This document shows positions 32,243-40,585 of a stretch of DNA of 41,877 bases, in pieces. Numbering within the stretch: the stretch's first letter is position 1; the number at the start of each line of letters is the position of its first letter. The notes under the pieces are model-generated. The model ran no database searches, was not told the origin of the DNA, and saw only the letters and a list, made by a program, of their open reading frames with translations. The DNA is from JBBIJR01 sp037445875 (GTDB taxonomy: Bacteria; CLD3; SB21). The translations under genes were made by a program, and so were the position numbers. The stretch covers positions 1-41,877 of the forward strand of contig JBBIJR010000027.1 in the NCBI GenBank assembly GCA_037445875.1, in the 5' to 3' direction.

Positions 32243-34711
32243 ATGAAGGCAAGAAAATCGGGAAAGAAATCGTCAGACAACGACGGCAAGGCGCCTGCGA
32301 AGCGCAGGCATGCCGGTGGCTCGAGGCTGAAACGGTCACGGACGGTCAAAGAACACATCGAAATCGAGATTCCCGACAATATCAAGCGCGGAAAGAAATC
32401 CCTCATTATCGTGGAATCGCCGGCAAAGGCCAAGACCATCAACAAATACCTTGGCTCGAACTTCCTGGTCGAAGCTTCCATTGGCCACATCAAGAACCTC
32501 CCGTCCAGCAAACTCGGGGTAGACATCGACCACGGATACAAACCCGAATACCGCATCATCGACGGCAAGCAGGAAGTCATCCGCAAGTTGAAGACGCTGG
32601 CCGCTTCGACCCGGGAGGTGTTCATCGCCACCGACCCGGACCGCGAGGGAGAGGCGATTGCATGGCACATCGCCGGTGAGATCGAGGAGCACAATCCGAA
32701 GATCTACCGTGTTCTTTTCAACGAGATCACCAAGAGCGGCGTGACCGAGGCGATGACAAATCCCACCCGGATCGACCAGAAACTCGTGCAGGCTCAACAG
32801 GCGCGGAGGGTCATGGATCGGATCGTGGGTTACAAGGTAAGTCCGTTTCTATGGACCGTGATCCGCCAGGGCACCTCCGCCGGCCGCGTGCAGTCGGTCG
32901 CTCTGCAACTGGTGTGCAAGCGCGAAGCCGAGATCGACGCCTTCACGGCCCAGGAATACTGGACGATCAAGGCGAAGGTGGAGACCCGAGGTGGAGACAC
33001 GTTTTTCGCGACGCTCCATTCCGTCGACGGAAAGAAACCCACCATCGAGAAGGAGCCTGAGGCGCGGGCTTTCGTGGACGACATACGTCCCAAGCCGTTC
33101 GTGATCAAAGACATCCGCAAACGCCAGACCCGGCGTAATCCTTCGCCCCCCTTCACGACCAGCTCCATGCAGCAGGAGGCGTCCCGCAAACTGGGCTTTT
33201 CTCCGAAACTGACAATGATGGTGGCCCAGCAGTTGTACGAAGGTGTTGAACTGGGAGAGGAGGGTCTCACCGGCCTCATCACCTATATGCGGACCGACTC
33301 GATGCGGGTCGCCGACACGGCCCTCCAGATGGTCCGCGAGTACGTGTACGAAGCCTACGGAAAAGAATACCTGCCCGCCTCGCCGAATGAATACAAGAAC
33401 AAAAAGGCCAACACGCAGGACGCCCACGAGGCGGTCCGCCCGACGTCGATGAAATATGCCCCGAGGACGGTGGCACGGTATCTCACCCCCCAACAGCAAA
33501 AGTTGTACGAACTTGTATGGAACCGTTTCGTCGCGTCGCAGATGACACCGGCCGAACTTGACCAGACTACGGTCGATATCTCCGCCGACGAGTATCTCTT
33601 CCGAGCGACCGGCTCCGTCATCACCTTCCGCGGTTTCCTCCAGATCTACGAAGAAGGTATGGACGAAGGGGACAAGAAGGACGACAACGGCGAGGCCGAG
33701 AGCGGAAACGGGCTGCTTCCGTCCACCCTCCGGGCCGACGACCCGCTGAATCTGCTCGACCTCCTTCCGGAGCAGCACTTCACGAAACCGCCAGCGCGAT
33801 ATACGGAAAGCTCACTGATCAAGGAACTCGATGCGATCGGAATCGGAAGACCCAGCACCTATGCGCTCATGGTAGGTACCATCGTCGAGCGCCAGTACGC
33901 GGAAGTGCGCGAACGAAAGTTGTATGCGACTGATCTGGGCAAGTCCGTCAATCAGATCCTGAGCAACTACTTCAAAGAACTGTTCAATGTGCAATTCACG
34001 GCGGACATGGAGGAAGAACTCGACAAGATCGAGGCCGGGGACATGACGTACCGGAAGGTCCTGGACGACTTCTACCATCCGTTCGCGAAGAACATGAAGG
34101 AAGTCGAATCGAAGAAGGCGGAGGTCCGGGAGTCCCTTCAGGAAAAGACGGATGAAACCTGCGATCTGTGCGGCCGCCCGATGATCATCCGGTGGGGACG
34201 CTACGGCAAGTTCATGGCCTGTTCCGGCTATCCGGACTGCAAGAACATCAAGAAGATCAACAAGAACGGTGAGCCGAGCGAGCCGGAGCCTACGGACGAG
34301 AAATGCCCCAATTGCGGCAGTCCGATGGTCATCAAGACGGGCCGCTACGGCCGGTTCATGGCCTGCTCCAACTATCCGGCCTGCAAAACGACAAAACCCA
34401 TCCTTGACATCGTGCCCGATATGCTCTGCCCGAAAGACGGCGGACAGGTCGTTCGCCGAAAGTCGAGGTACGGCAAGTTCTTCTACGGGTGCGCCAACTA
34501 CCCCAACTGCGACTTCGTCTTGTGGAACGAGCCCGTCAACCAGCGTTGTCCGGAGTGCGACGCCGCGTTCATGGTGAAGAAAACCAGCAAACGGAAAGGG
34601 GATTTCCTGTTGTGTATGACGTGCAACCACCAGATGCCCGTGGCCGTGGAGAGAGCACGGTTGAACGACAGCGACGGGCCGCCCACGCAACTCAACGACG
34701 ACGAGTCCTAG
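32243..34711 (+). CDS. topA: DNA topoisomerase I (type IA)
   Basis: An 822-residue enzyme that relaxes negative supercoils by passing one strand through a transient single-strand break. After a Lys/Arg-rich extension of about 50 residues come the Toprim domain (IIVESPAKAKTINKYL, then ATDPDREGEAIAWH), SAGRVQSVALQLV, and the active-site Tyr348 in GLITYMRTDSMR. The C-terminus has four zinc-finger-like modules: two complete (CDLC...CSGYPDC and CPNC...CSNYPAC), one missing its second Cys (CPKDG...CANYPNC) and a last CPEC...CMTC. The ATG lacks a strong ribosome site. carB follows on the same strand. Confidence 0.97.
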   Translation: MKARKSGKKSSDNDGKAPAKRRHAGGSRLKRSRTVKEHIEIEIPDNIKRGKKSLIIVESPAKAKTINKYLGSNFLVEASIGHIKNLPSSKLGVDIDHGYKPEYRIIDGKQEVIRKLKTLAASTREVFIATDPDREGEAIAWHIAGEIEEHNPKIYRVLFNEITKSGVTEAMTNPTRIDQKLVQAQQARRVMDRIVGYKVSPFLWTVIRQGTSAGRVQSVALQLVCKREAEIDAFTAQEYWTIKAKVETRGGDTFFATLHSVDGKKPTIEKEPEARAFVDDIRPKPFVIKDIRKRQTRRNPSPPFTTSSMQQEASRKLGFSPKLTMMVAQQLYEGVELGEEGLTGLITYMRTDSMRVADTALQMVREYVYEAYGKEYLPASPNEYKNKKANTQDAHEAVRPTSMKYAPRTVARYLTPQQQKLYELVWNRFVASQMTPAELDQTTVDISADEYLFRATGSVITFRGFLQIYEEGMDEGDKKDDNGEAESGNGLLPSTLRADDPLNLLDLLPEQHFTKPPARYTESSLIKELDAIGIGRPSTYALMVGTIVERQYAEVRERKLYATDLGKSVNQILSNYFKELFNVQFTADMEEELDKIEAGDMTYRKVLDDFYHPFAKNMKEVESKKAEVRESLQEKTDETCDLCGRPMIIRWGRYGKFMACSGYPDCKNIKKINKNGEPSEPEPTDEKCPNCGSPMVIKTGRYGRFMACSNYPACKTTKPILDIVPDMLCPKDGGQVVRRKSRYGKFFYGCANYPNCDFVLWNEPVNQRCPECDAAFMVKKTSKRKGDFLLCMTCNHQMPVAVERARLNDSDGPPTQLNDDES

Positions 34712-34745
34712 CCCGCATGTCCTGAGCGCGCCAAACCGCCGCATC

Positions 34746-36218
34746 GTGCCCAAGCGTACCGACATCCAGTCCGTTCTTCTCATCGGCAGCGGTCCCATCG
34801 TCATAGGCCAGTCCTGCGAGTTCGACTATTCCGGGACGCAGGCCTGCCGCGCACTCAAGGAGGAAGGCTACCGCGTCATCCTGATCAACAGCAACCCGGC
34901 GACTATCATGACCGATCCGGAGACGGCAGACCGTGTCTACATCGAGCCCATCACGCCGCAGGTGGTCGAAAAGATCATCGAACGCGAACGGCCGGATGTC
35001 CTGCTCCCCACGATGGGCGGCCAGACCGCCCTGAACACCGCCGTCGACCTGGTGAAGATGGGCGTACTGGACCGATTCGGCGTCGAGATGATCGGCGCCA
35101 AGTTTGAATCCATTCAGACAGCCGAGGATCGCGAGTTGTTCAAAGCCGCCATGGAGGGCATAGGTCTCAGTGTACCCAAAGGACTTTTCGTCAAGGACCT
35201 CCGTGAGGCCGAGGAGGCCCTGAATCACCTGGACTATCCCATCATCCTGCGGCCGTCCTTCACCCTGGGAGGAACCGGTGGTGCCGTCGCCTATAATCTT
35301 GACGAATACAACGACCTTGTCGTCAAAGCGCTCGCCGCCAGTCCGATCAACGAAGTACTCGTCGAGGAATCGGTCATAGGATGGAAAGAGTACGAACTCG
35401 AAGTCATGCGGGACAACAGGGACAACGTGGTGATCATCTGTTCGATCGAGAATTTCGATCCCATGGGTGTGCATACAGGGGACTCCATCACGGTGGCGCC
35501 CGCCCAAACGCTAACGGACAAAGAGTACCAAAGGATGCGCGACGCCGCCATGAAGATCATCCGGACGATAGGCGTTGATACGGGCGGCTCCAACATCCAG
35601 TTTGCGGTCCATCCGACCACCGGCGCCATGATCGTCATCGAGATGAACCCGCGCGTGTCCAGGAGTTCGGCCCTGGCCTCCAAGGCGACCGGATTCCCCA
35701 TTGCCAAGATTGCTGCAAGGCTGGCGGTCGGCTACTCGCTCGACGAGATCCCCAACGACATCACCAGGAAAACTCCGGCCTCCTTCGAGCCGACCATTGA
35801 CTACGTTGTAACCAAGATCCCTCGATGGGATTTCGAGAAATTCCCAGGCGCCGATACGACATTGAACGTCCAGATGAAATCGGTAGGCGAGGCCATGGCG
35901 ATAGGCCGCAATTTCAAGGAGTCCCTGCAAAAAGCACTGCGATCTCTGGAAACGGGTCGCTTCGGCCTCGGGGCGGACGGAAAAGACGTTCAGGACGCGG
36001 ATGAACCGGGCGGCCGGGAATCCCGGCGCAACGATCTCACTCAACAGCTACGGGTACCCGGCGCTCAACGGATCTTTGCCATCAGAGATGCGTTTCGAGT
36101 CGGTTTCACCGTCGAGGAGGTGCATCGCCTGACCCACATCGATCCCTGGTTCCTTAATAACATGTTGGAGATCGTGCAATTCGAGGACAGGCTCAGCCGG
36201 GCCGCTTTGGACCTTTAG
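34746..36218 (+). CDS. carB: Carbamoyl-phosphate synthase large subunit, N-terminal half only
   Basis: CarB is normally about 1070 residues; this frame has 490. It covers the whole carboxyphosphate domain: GSGPIVIGQSCEFDYSG, LINSNPATIMTD, LRPSFTLGGTGG and EMNPRVSRSSALASKATG (residues to about 400) are intact. About 90 residues of the oligomerisation domain follow, ending ...QFEDRLSRAALDL. The carbamate-phosphorylating half and allosteric domain are absent from the window. Split carB1/carB2 genes are known in Aquifex and Methanocaldococcus, where carB1 is of similar size, so it may be functional. A rearrangement at the junction with the convergent cytochrome b gene (four-base overlap) is the alternative. 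Start is GTG, 35 bases after topA. Confidence 0.9.
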   Translation: MPKRTDIQSVLLIGSGPIVIGQSCEFDYSGTQACRALKEEGYRVILINSNPATIMTDPETADRVYIEPITPQVVEKIIERERPDVLLPTMGGQTALNTAVDLVKMGVLDRFGVEMIGAKFESIQTAEDRELFKAAMEGIGLSVPKGLFVKDLREAEEALNHLDYPIILRPSFTLGGTGGAVAYNLDEYNDLVVKALAASPINEVLVEESVIGWKEYELEVMRDNRDNVVIICSIENFDPMGVHTGDSITVAPAQTLTDKEYQRMRDAAMKIIRTIGVDTGGSNIQFAVHPTTGAMIVIEMNPRVSRSSALASKATGFPIAKIAARLAVGYSLDEIPNDITRKTPASFEPTIDYVVTKIPRWDFEKFPGADTTLNVQMKSVGEAMAIGRNFKESLQKALRSLETGRFGLGADGKDVQDADEPGGRESRRNDLTQQLRVPGAQRIFAIRDAFRVGFTVEEVHRLTHIDPWFLNNMLEIVQFEDRLSRAALDL

Positions 36219-37285
36219 CGCAACGGATTGGAAACGTAGCCCGCCACTCCAAGTCCCGCCCATATCACAAGGACAACGAACGCCAACAGCAACAACCGTC
36301 GCCGGGCCGTTGTGTTCGATTCATCCGTTCGTTCAACAAACGGCCATCCTATCGCAAGAACGAGAACCAGTCCTGAGAGGACGGCCGCGATCCACGGAGA
36401 CGTTGTGCTCATCAGGTGGTAGACAGGAAGGAAATACCAAGGAGGCTTGATGTTCTCGGGAACGCCCATAGGATCGGCTCTGGGACCCAACGTTTGCGGC
36501 CACACGTGAGCCAGCAAGACGAGCAGAATCAGCACAGCATAGAAGCCGCCTAACAAAAGGAACGCCCTCTCGGGCCGAGGTCGATTCACGACGCCGTCTT
36601 CCGGAGCATCCCGTCCGCGCTGTTCCGAACGACCGTTGACCTGCCAGTAGCCGGAAAGAAGGCCGTGGGCCACGCCACCAACCAACAACATCATGGGCAA
36701 GAAGGCGACGTGAGCGGCAAAAAACCGTCCGAGGGTGGCCTCTCCTACGTGCAATCCACCGCGGACCATCTGGGAAATCCACGGTCCGATCCACGGCAGC
36801 TTGTGGACGAACTCGGTCCCGATCACGGCTCCCCAGTATGCACGATCATCCCATCGCAGCACAAATCCCGTGTACGCCTCAAGCAAGAGAACGCCCGCGA
36901 CCAGGCAGCCTGTGATCCAGACCAACTCGCGGGGTTTGCGGTAGTGCCCAAGAAACAAGTCGCGGACCTGATAAACCATGATCAGAACCACAAGTACCTG
37001 TGCTCCCCATGCGTGCATCTGCCTGACCAGCCACCCGCCCGAGACTTCGGCATTCAAGGCGCCTACACTTTCGTACGCGCCAGCAACGGTCGGTTTGTAA
37101 TACACCAAAAGAAGGGCACCTCCGAGTACTTGCATCACTAACACGACGAGCAGGAGGTATCCCGTCGCCGACAGGCTGCGCCGCATGGACAATGTGTGGC
37201 AAAGGAACTCTCGAACCGATGAATGACTGAAACGTTCGGCAAGCCAGCGTCCGACGCGGCTTTTCCGGCCTCCTTCAGGCTCCAT
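36215..37285 (-). CDS. Cytochrome b (fused b6/subunit IV type) with altered haem-ligand and Qo motifs
   Basis: A 356-residue cytochrome b with about eight helices, the petB- and petD-like parts fused. In helix B the first ligand is His91 (RQMHAWGA), but the position 14 residues on, normally the second His, is Tyr105 (MVYQVRDLF; codon TAT). Helix D has both ligands, His192 and His207, at the usual 15-residue spacing. The Qo motif PEWY reads PPWY (ENIKPPWYFLP). One haem (the bn/bH site) may therefore be ligated differently or absent. The gene follows the first Rieske gene, overlapping it by 11 bases. It may oxidise or reduce quinones as part of a bc-like complex distinct from ACIII. Confidence 0.9.
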   Translation of the reverse strand: MEPEGGRKSRVGRWLAERFSHSSVREFLCHTLSMRRSLSATGYLLLVVLVMQVLGGALLLVYYKPTVAGAYESVGALNAEVSGGWLVRQMHAWGAQVLVVLIMVYQVRDLFLGHYRKPRELVWITGCLVAGVLLLEAYTGFVLRWDDRAYWGAVIGTEFVHKLPWIGPWISQMVRGGLHVGEATLGRFFAAHVAFLPMMLLVGGVAHGLLSGYWQVNGRSEQRGRDAPEDGVVNRPRPERAFLLLGGFYAVLILLVLLAHVWPQTLGPRADPMGVPENIKPPWYFLPVYHLMSTTSPWIAAVLSGLVLVLAIGWPFVERTDESNTTARRRLLLLAFVVLVIWAGLGVAGYVSNPLR

Positions 37286-37763
37286 AGAACTTTCCGTCTC
37301 TCACCCGGACGCCCATTCGTTGGAGGGGAGCCGTGGCCGGCCCTCGGGCAACATCACCCTTCTCGTTGAACCGAGCCCCATGGCAGTGGCAGGCAAACTG
37401 ACGCTCACCGGCGAGCCAGCGGACGGTGCAAGCCATGTGCGTACATACGGCCGACCAGGCGCGGAAGGCGGTTCCCTCCCGCATGATCAGTACCACATCC
37501 TCCCCCAGGTAACCCATCCGCACCTCCCCCTCGGCCACCTCGTCCATCCGGATCGGCCGCCCTTCCGCATCGACCACAGGCCCGCTCCGGGACGGACGTT
37601 TCTGCAAGGGACGCAGATAATTTATGACTATACCGAATCCCGATACGAGCGGAAGAAGGATCAATACTCGAAACGCGTCCCTGAGGAAATCACGACGCCC
37701 TGCGTGCGATCGACCGTTGGGCATGGGCTTGGTTGGAACGTGATGGGTTAATCGAGCGGACAA
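37275..37763 (-). CDS. Rieske 2Fe-2S protein upstream of cytochrome b
   Basis: A 162-residue Rieske protein. A Tat signal with GRRDFLRDAFRV precedes a single helix (about residues 30-50). The cluster ligands are CTHMAC and CHCHGARF (two Cys, two His, with the disulfide pair CxxC intact). It starts with TTG directly after the haem-binding gene stop; ATG at 37724 is an alternative start closer to the Tat motif. It is immediately followed by cytochrome b, the classical Rieske/cyt b pair. The substrate electron donor is probably menaquinol, by inference. Confidence 0.93.
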   Translation of the reverse strand: MSARLTHHVPTKPMPNGRSHAGRRDFLRDAFRVLILLPLVSGFGIVINYLRPLQKRPSRSGPVVDAEGRPIRMDEVAEGEVRMGYLGEDVVLIMREGTAFRAWSAVCTHMACTVRWLAGERQFACHCHGARFNEKGDVARGPATAPLQRMGVRVRDGKFYGA

Positions 37764-38246
37764 TCATTCGTCCCCGCTTTCCTCCTTCTCGAAGATCCTC
37801 TCGCCCTCGCCCTCAGCCCATGCGCCCAAGACTTTCCGCTCCTGGTCGCTCAACCGGGCTTCCGGATGCAACCACGTGTACGGCGGCAGCGGCATAGAAC
37901 CCTCGGAGACCTCCTCGGCCATCTGAGAGAGCTTTTCCGCCATCTTCCCGCGCGAGTACTCTCCCCATCTGGACAAGTTGAGATGACTGCGGCCTTCGTT
38001 TACGTCCCCGACTACCAGCCAGGAAACCGGGGCCACGTGGGAATACCACGGCCAGACGGTCTCATGGGAATGGCAGTCACGGCACGCGCGGCGTAAAATG
38101 GCTCGAATCGAATCAGGTATGGCTATGATCGCATCGATGGATTGGGTTGGATCAACGGTTGGATTCGATCTTTCTGGACGGACGAACTGGATGACAACGA
38201 AGCCGATCAGCAAGCTGAAGCCCGCACCCTTGAGCACTTTTCTCAT
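37764..38246 (-). CDS. Membrane-anchored haem-binding protein (Haem_bd family)
   Basis: A 160-residue protein with one N-terminal helix and one c-type haem motif CRDCH in CRDCHSHETVWPWYSHVAPVSWLV, followed by GRSHLNLSRWGEYS. That pattern is characteristic of the Haem_bd domain, a cytochrome c-like unit common in Bacteroidota. The ATG at 38246 with AGGA eight bases upstream is preferred; a TTG-initiated longer frame to 38288 has no support. It lies between two Rieske genes and probably is the electron acceptor or carrier of this bc-like locus. Confidence 0.87.
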   Translation of the reverse strand: MRKVLKGAGFSLLIGFVVIQFVRPERSNPTVDPTQSIDAIIAIPDSIRAILRRACRDCHSHETVWPWYSHVAPVSWLVVGDVNEGRSHLNLSRWGEYSRGKMAEKLSQMAEEVSEGSMPLPPYTWLHPEARLSDQERKVLGAWAEGEGERIFEKEESGDE

Positions 38247-38288
38247 GAGTCTGTTCCTGTACGTGATGGGATGATGGGAAGAGAGCAA

Positions 38289-38735
38289 TCATGACGCGGT
38301 AATCACAAGCTTCCGCCCGGACACTTTGGCCAGATACTGCGGCAAGTTGCCCGTCGAGGGGCCCTTGACAACCTTGCCGGTCATGTCGTAGTTGCTGCCG
38401 TGGCACGGACACACAAACAAGTCCCTGTCACCCTTGTACCGTACGTTGCACTTCTTATGCCTACAGATGCTGGAGAATACGAGGTATTCGTTCTCCGATT
38501 TTCTCACTATAATAAGGTTGTCCGTCAAATCACCGATCTGGACCTCTTTTATGACCTTGAATCCACCGTCCGCTTGAAGCTCGTCGTACGTGGAGAGGTC
38601 TATTTCTACGGAATTGGTCGAAACCGTTCCTGCACCCACACGATCCGGATCCACCAGGCGGCCCACCAGTACTCCTGAAGACGCAACGAGGGCAGATTTG
38701 AGAAAGTTCCTCCGGCTGAGTTTGGAATCCTTCAT
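38289..38735 (-). CDS. Second Rieske 2Fe-2S protein, Tat-exported
   Basis: A 148-residue protein with a Tat signal (LSRRNFLKSALVASSG) and the Rieske ligands CRHKKC and CPCHGSNYD. Lys-Lys replaces the usual small residues beside the first Cys-His pair (CTHLGC in classical forms), which should alter the cluster environment. The start is ATG 38735 after an AT-rich leader; the frame is open to 38807 but that part is not a signal peptide. It is the first gene of the minus-strand locus Rieske, haem-binding, Rieske, cytochrome b. Two Rieske proteins for one cytochrome b is unusual. Confidence 0.92.
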   Translation of the reverse strand: MKDSKLSRRNFLKSALVASSGVLVGRLVDPDRVGAGTVSTNSVEIDLSTYDELQADGGFKVIKEVQIGDLTDNLIIVRKSENEYLVFSSICRHKKCNVRYKGDRDLFVCPCHGSNYDMTGKVVKGPSTGNLPQYLAKVSGRKLVITAS

Positions 38736-38805
38736 ACATCGGTCCTTATCTGAAATTCGGAAAAATTTTCTTCTAATATAAGTCATGCCTACTGGCAAAA
38801 CCATC

Positions 38806-38827
38806 AAAAAAAAAACGCTGTTGAGCG
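38806..38827 (-). terminator. Terminator after the broken CHAD gene
   Basis: On the minus strand CGCT-caac-AGCG (38816-38827) is followed by a run of about ten T. The stem is short (four base pairs) but the T-run is long. It also separates the CHAD unit from the Rieske/cytochrome b unit downstream. Confidence 0.6.
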
Positions 38828-38840
38828 GAAAGAAACTCCA

Positions 38841-39644
38841 TCAGACAAACCCGTCCGGTATGACGTAATGTTCACCGAGCACTGCTTGCTGTTCCTCCCG
38901 TACCCTCGCTTTCAGCGCATCGTACACAGCAATCCGGCTGGCGCTCAGACCCACGCTGCCTTCCATAAACTCTCCGATGCATTCGCTTTCCACCTCCAGA
39001 TCGTGCCAGAAGCCGAACAGATCTTGAAGGCGCGCCAGCTCTTTTCGATTCGCTTCGGACTCGGGGTTGGAGGTGTAAATACGATGGTAGATATCCAGGG
39101 TGTACTTGAGTTTCTTGATTGTGACCCGTGCGGCGTGCACGTCTTCTTCTCGCAGACGCTTCGCCTTTTGGATGATCCGCGGAACCCGCCCAATCGCACG
39201 GTCGAGGACAGCCTTGAGCCCGACGGCATCCGACACGGCAAGGGTCAGTCGCAGGCCCGGCGAAACACGGAGCAGTCTTCCCAGATCGACATCCGCGGAG
39301 GCTTGTATAAACCGTCTTTAGGCCTTGCGAGCGACGGGACGCAAATAGGCCTGCAGCTCCCCAAACGCCTCTCCGTTACGTGTCTCCCAAAACCGAAGGA
39401 GCCGCTGCTGAGTTCGGATGTCCCGAAGGGTGCCGGCTGCGCGAAACAGGGTCCGGATGTCGTTCCGCGCCTCTTTCGACCATATCGCGGTCCCGGCTTT
39501 CCCCAGTGCCCGTGTCAAAACGGACAAGCGGCGCAAGTGGACACGCAGATCATGCAGCGCCTCGGGATCGCATGTCTGTACCGAGGCACGGTAGTATCCG
39601 CGGCACCGCTGAACGTATTCGGAGTATAATTCGAGAGGCTCCAA
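38841..39644 (-). pseudogene. CHAD-domain protein interrupted by an in-frame TAA
   Basis: Two frames, 39318-39644 and 38841-39236, are in the same register and together span a 267-residue CHAD protein, the normal length. The first half has the conserved ALHDLRVHLRRL, the second VHAARVTIKKLKYTLDIY, the paired helical histidines of the family that bind polyphosphate. They are separated by a single TAA at 39318-39320, after VARKA; the following 27 codons are open and lead into GTG 39236. A single nonsense change (for example from AAA, CAA or GAA) would explain it. Alternatives are two separately translated half-proteins or stop read-through. Start is TTG without a ribosome site. Confidence 0.75.
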
Positions 39645-39670
39645 GTGTTGCTTTGGTTGTTCCAGTATTT

Positions 39671-39699
39671 AATGTATCATCATTTTGTCAGGAATTCAA
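39671..39699 (-). promoter_or_regulatory. Candidate CHAD gene promoter
   Basis: On the minus strand TTGAAT (39694-39699), 17 bases, TACATT (39671-39676), about 27 bases before the TTG start. It stands back to back with the HAD promoter in the divergent region. Confidence 0.5.
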
Positions 39700-39739
39700 T
39701 CTTGACCGAGAAAGCGGGTGCGACATCCTTGCTCAGGAA

Positions 39740-39768
39740 TTGGAATTAGTCGGTGATATTGTTATATT
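39740..39768 (+). promoter_or_regulatory. Candidate HAD hydrolase promoter
   Basis: TTGGAA (39740-39745), 17 bases, TATATT (39763-39768), with the ATG at 39804. Good spacing and a strong -10. Confidence 0.5.
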
Positions 39769-39803
39769 AATAACGAAGCGGACACGCTCACACGACACGT
39801 GCT

Positions 39804-40577
39804 ATGAAGCGAGCCTCAACGAAACGACGCGTGCGATGGATCTTTTTTGATCTTGGAGATGTCCTGATCAACGAAGACCGGCTTAGATACAAGATATACC
39901 GCATGCTGGAGCGGCGGCTCAGAGAATTGAGCATCGAGTTGACTTTTGAGGAAATTCTGGACGCGCGGGAGGACCTAGTGCTCGATCATGCCGACCAGTT
40001 CCCGTACCTCACGATTGCGAAGCAGTACATGCCGCCCCAGGAGTACCAGTCGTGGCACAGGGAGATCAATGATTTCAAGCATACTCATATCCGCAACGAT
40101 CTCATCCTGGTCCCCGGCGTGCGATCGGCGGTCCGGCGGCTTCATTCAGATTACCGCCTGGGACTGATCGCCGACCAACCCCATCAGACACTGGATTTTC
40201 TTCGCAAGCAACGTCTGCTGAAGTACTTTGAAGTGCATGCCATCTCGGCCGTCGTCAACCATCAGAAGCCACGCAAAAAGATCTTCGAGTGGGCGATCAA
40301 CCAGGCCCGCTGCAGTTTTGACGAAGCCGTTATGATCGGCGACCGTATCGACAACGACATCATTCCTGCCAGGCAGCTCGACATGTTCACGGTTCTGGCA
40401 CGATGGAACACGTATCGAAAGGGCTTCAAGCCGCGAACGCAAAAAGAAAGCCAGTACCTTGCATCGCTGAACCGGATCAAGAACTGGCGGACCGAACCGG
40501 CTCATGACGCCGAGAGGGCCGACGCTACCGTGGACAGCGTATCACAGATTCCCCCGACCATCGAGCGGTTCGGCTGA
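39804..40577 (+). CDS. HAD-superfamily hydrolase (YihX-like)
   Basis: A 257-residue HAD protein. Motif I is FFDLGDVL with nucleophile Asp16 and Gly at +2, as in YihX/HAD-IA3 relatives. An alpha-helical cap follows (about residues 25-100). Motif II reads LGLIADQPH with Ala where Ser or Thr is usual, motif III Lys is in NHQKPRKKIF, and motif IV is MIGDRIDNDI. The C-terminal 45 residues are polar and low in complexity (PAHDAERADATVDS). A phosphatase on a small phosphorylated substrate is likely. No ribosome site is evident. A CHAD gene diverges from it, and the SpoIIM-like gene follows nine bases later. Confidence 0.88.
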   Translation: MKRASTKRRVRWIFFDLGDVLINEDRLRYKIYRMLERRLRELSIELTFEEILDAREDLVLDHADQFPYLTIAKQYMPPQEYQSWHREINDFKHTHIRNDLILVPGVRSAVRRLHSDYRLGLIADQPHQTLDFLRKQRLLKYFEVHAISAVVNHQKPRKKIFEWAINQARCSFDEAVMIGDRIDNDIIPARQLDMFTVLARWNTYRKGFKPRTQKESQYLASLNRIKNWRTEPAHDAERADATVDSVSQIPPTIERFG

Positions 40578-40585
40578 ATCCATCC

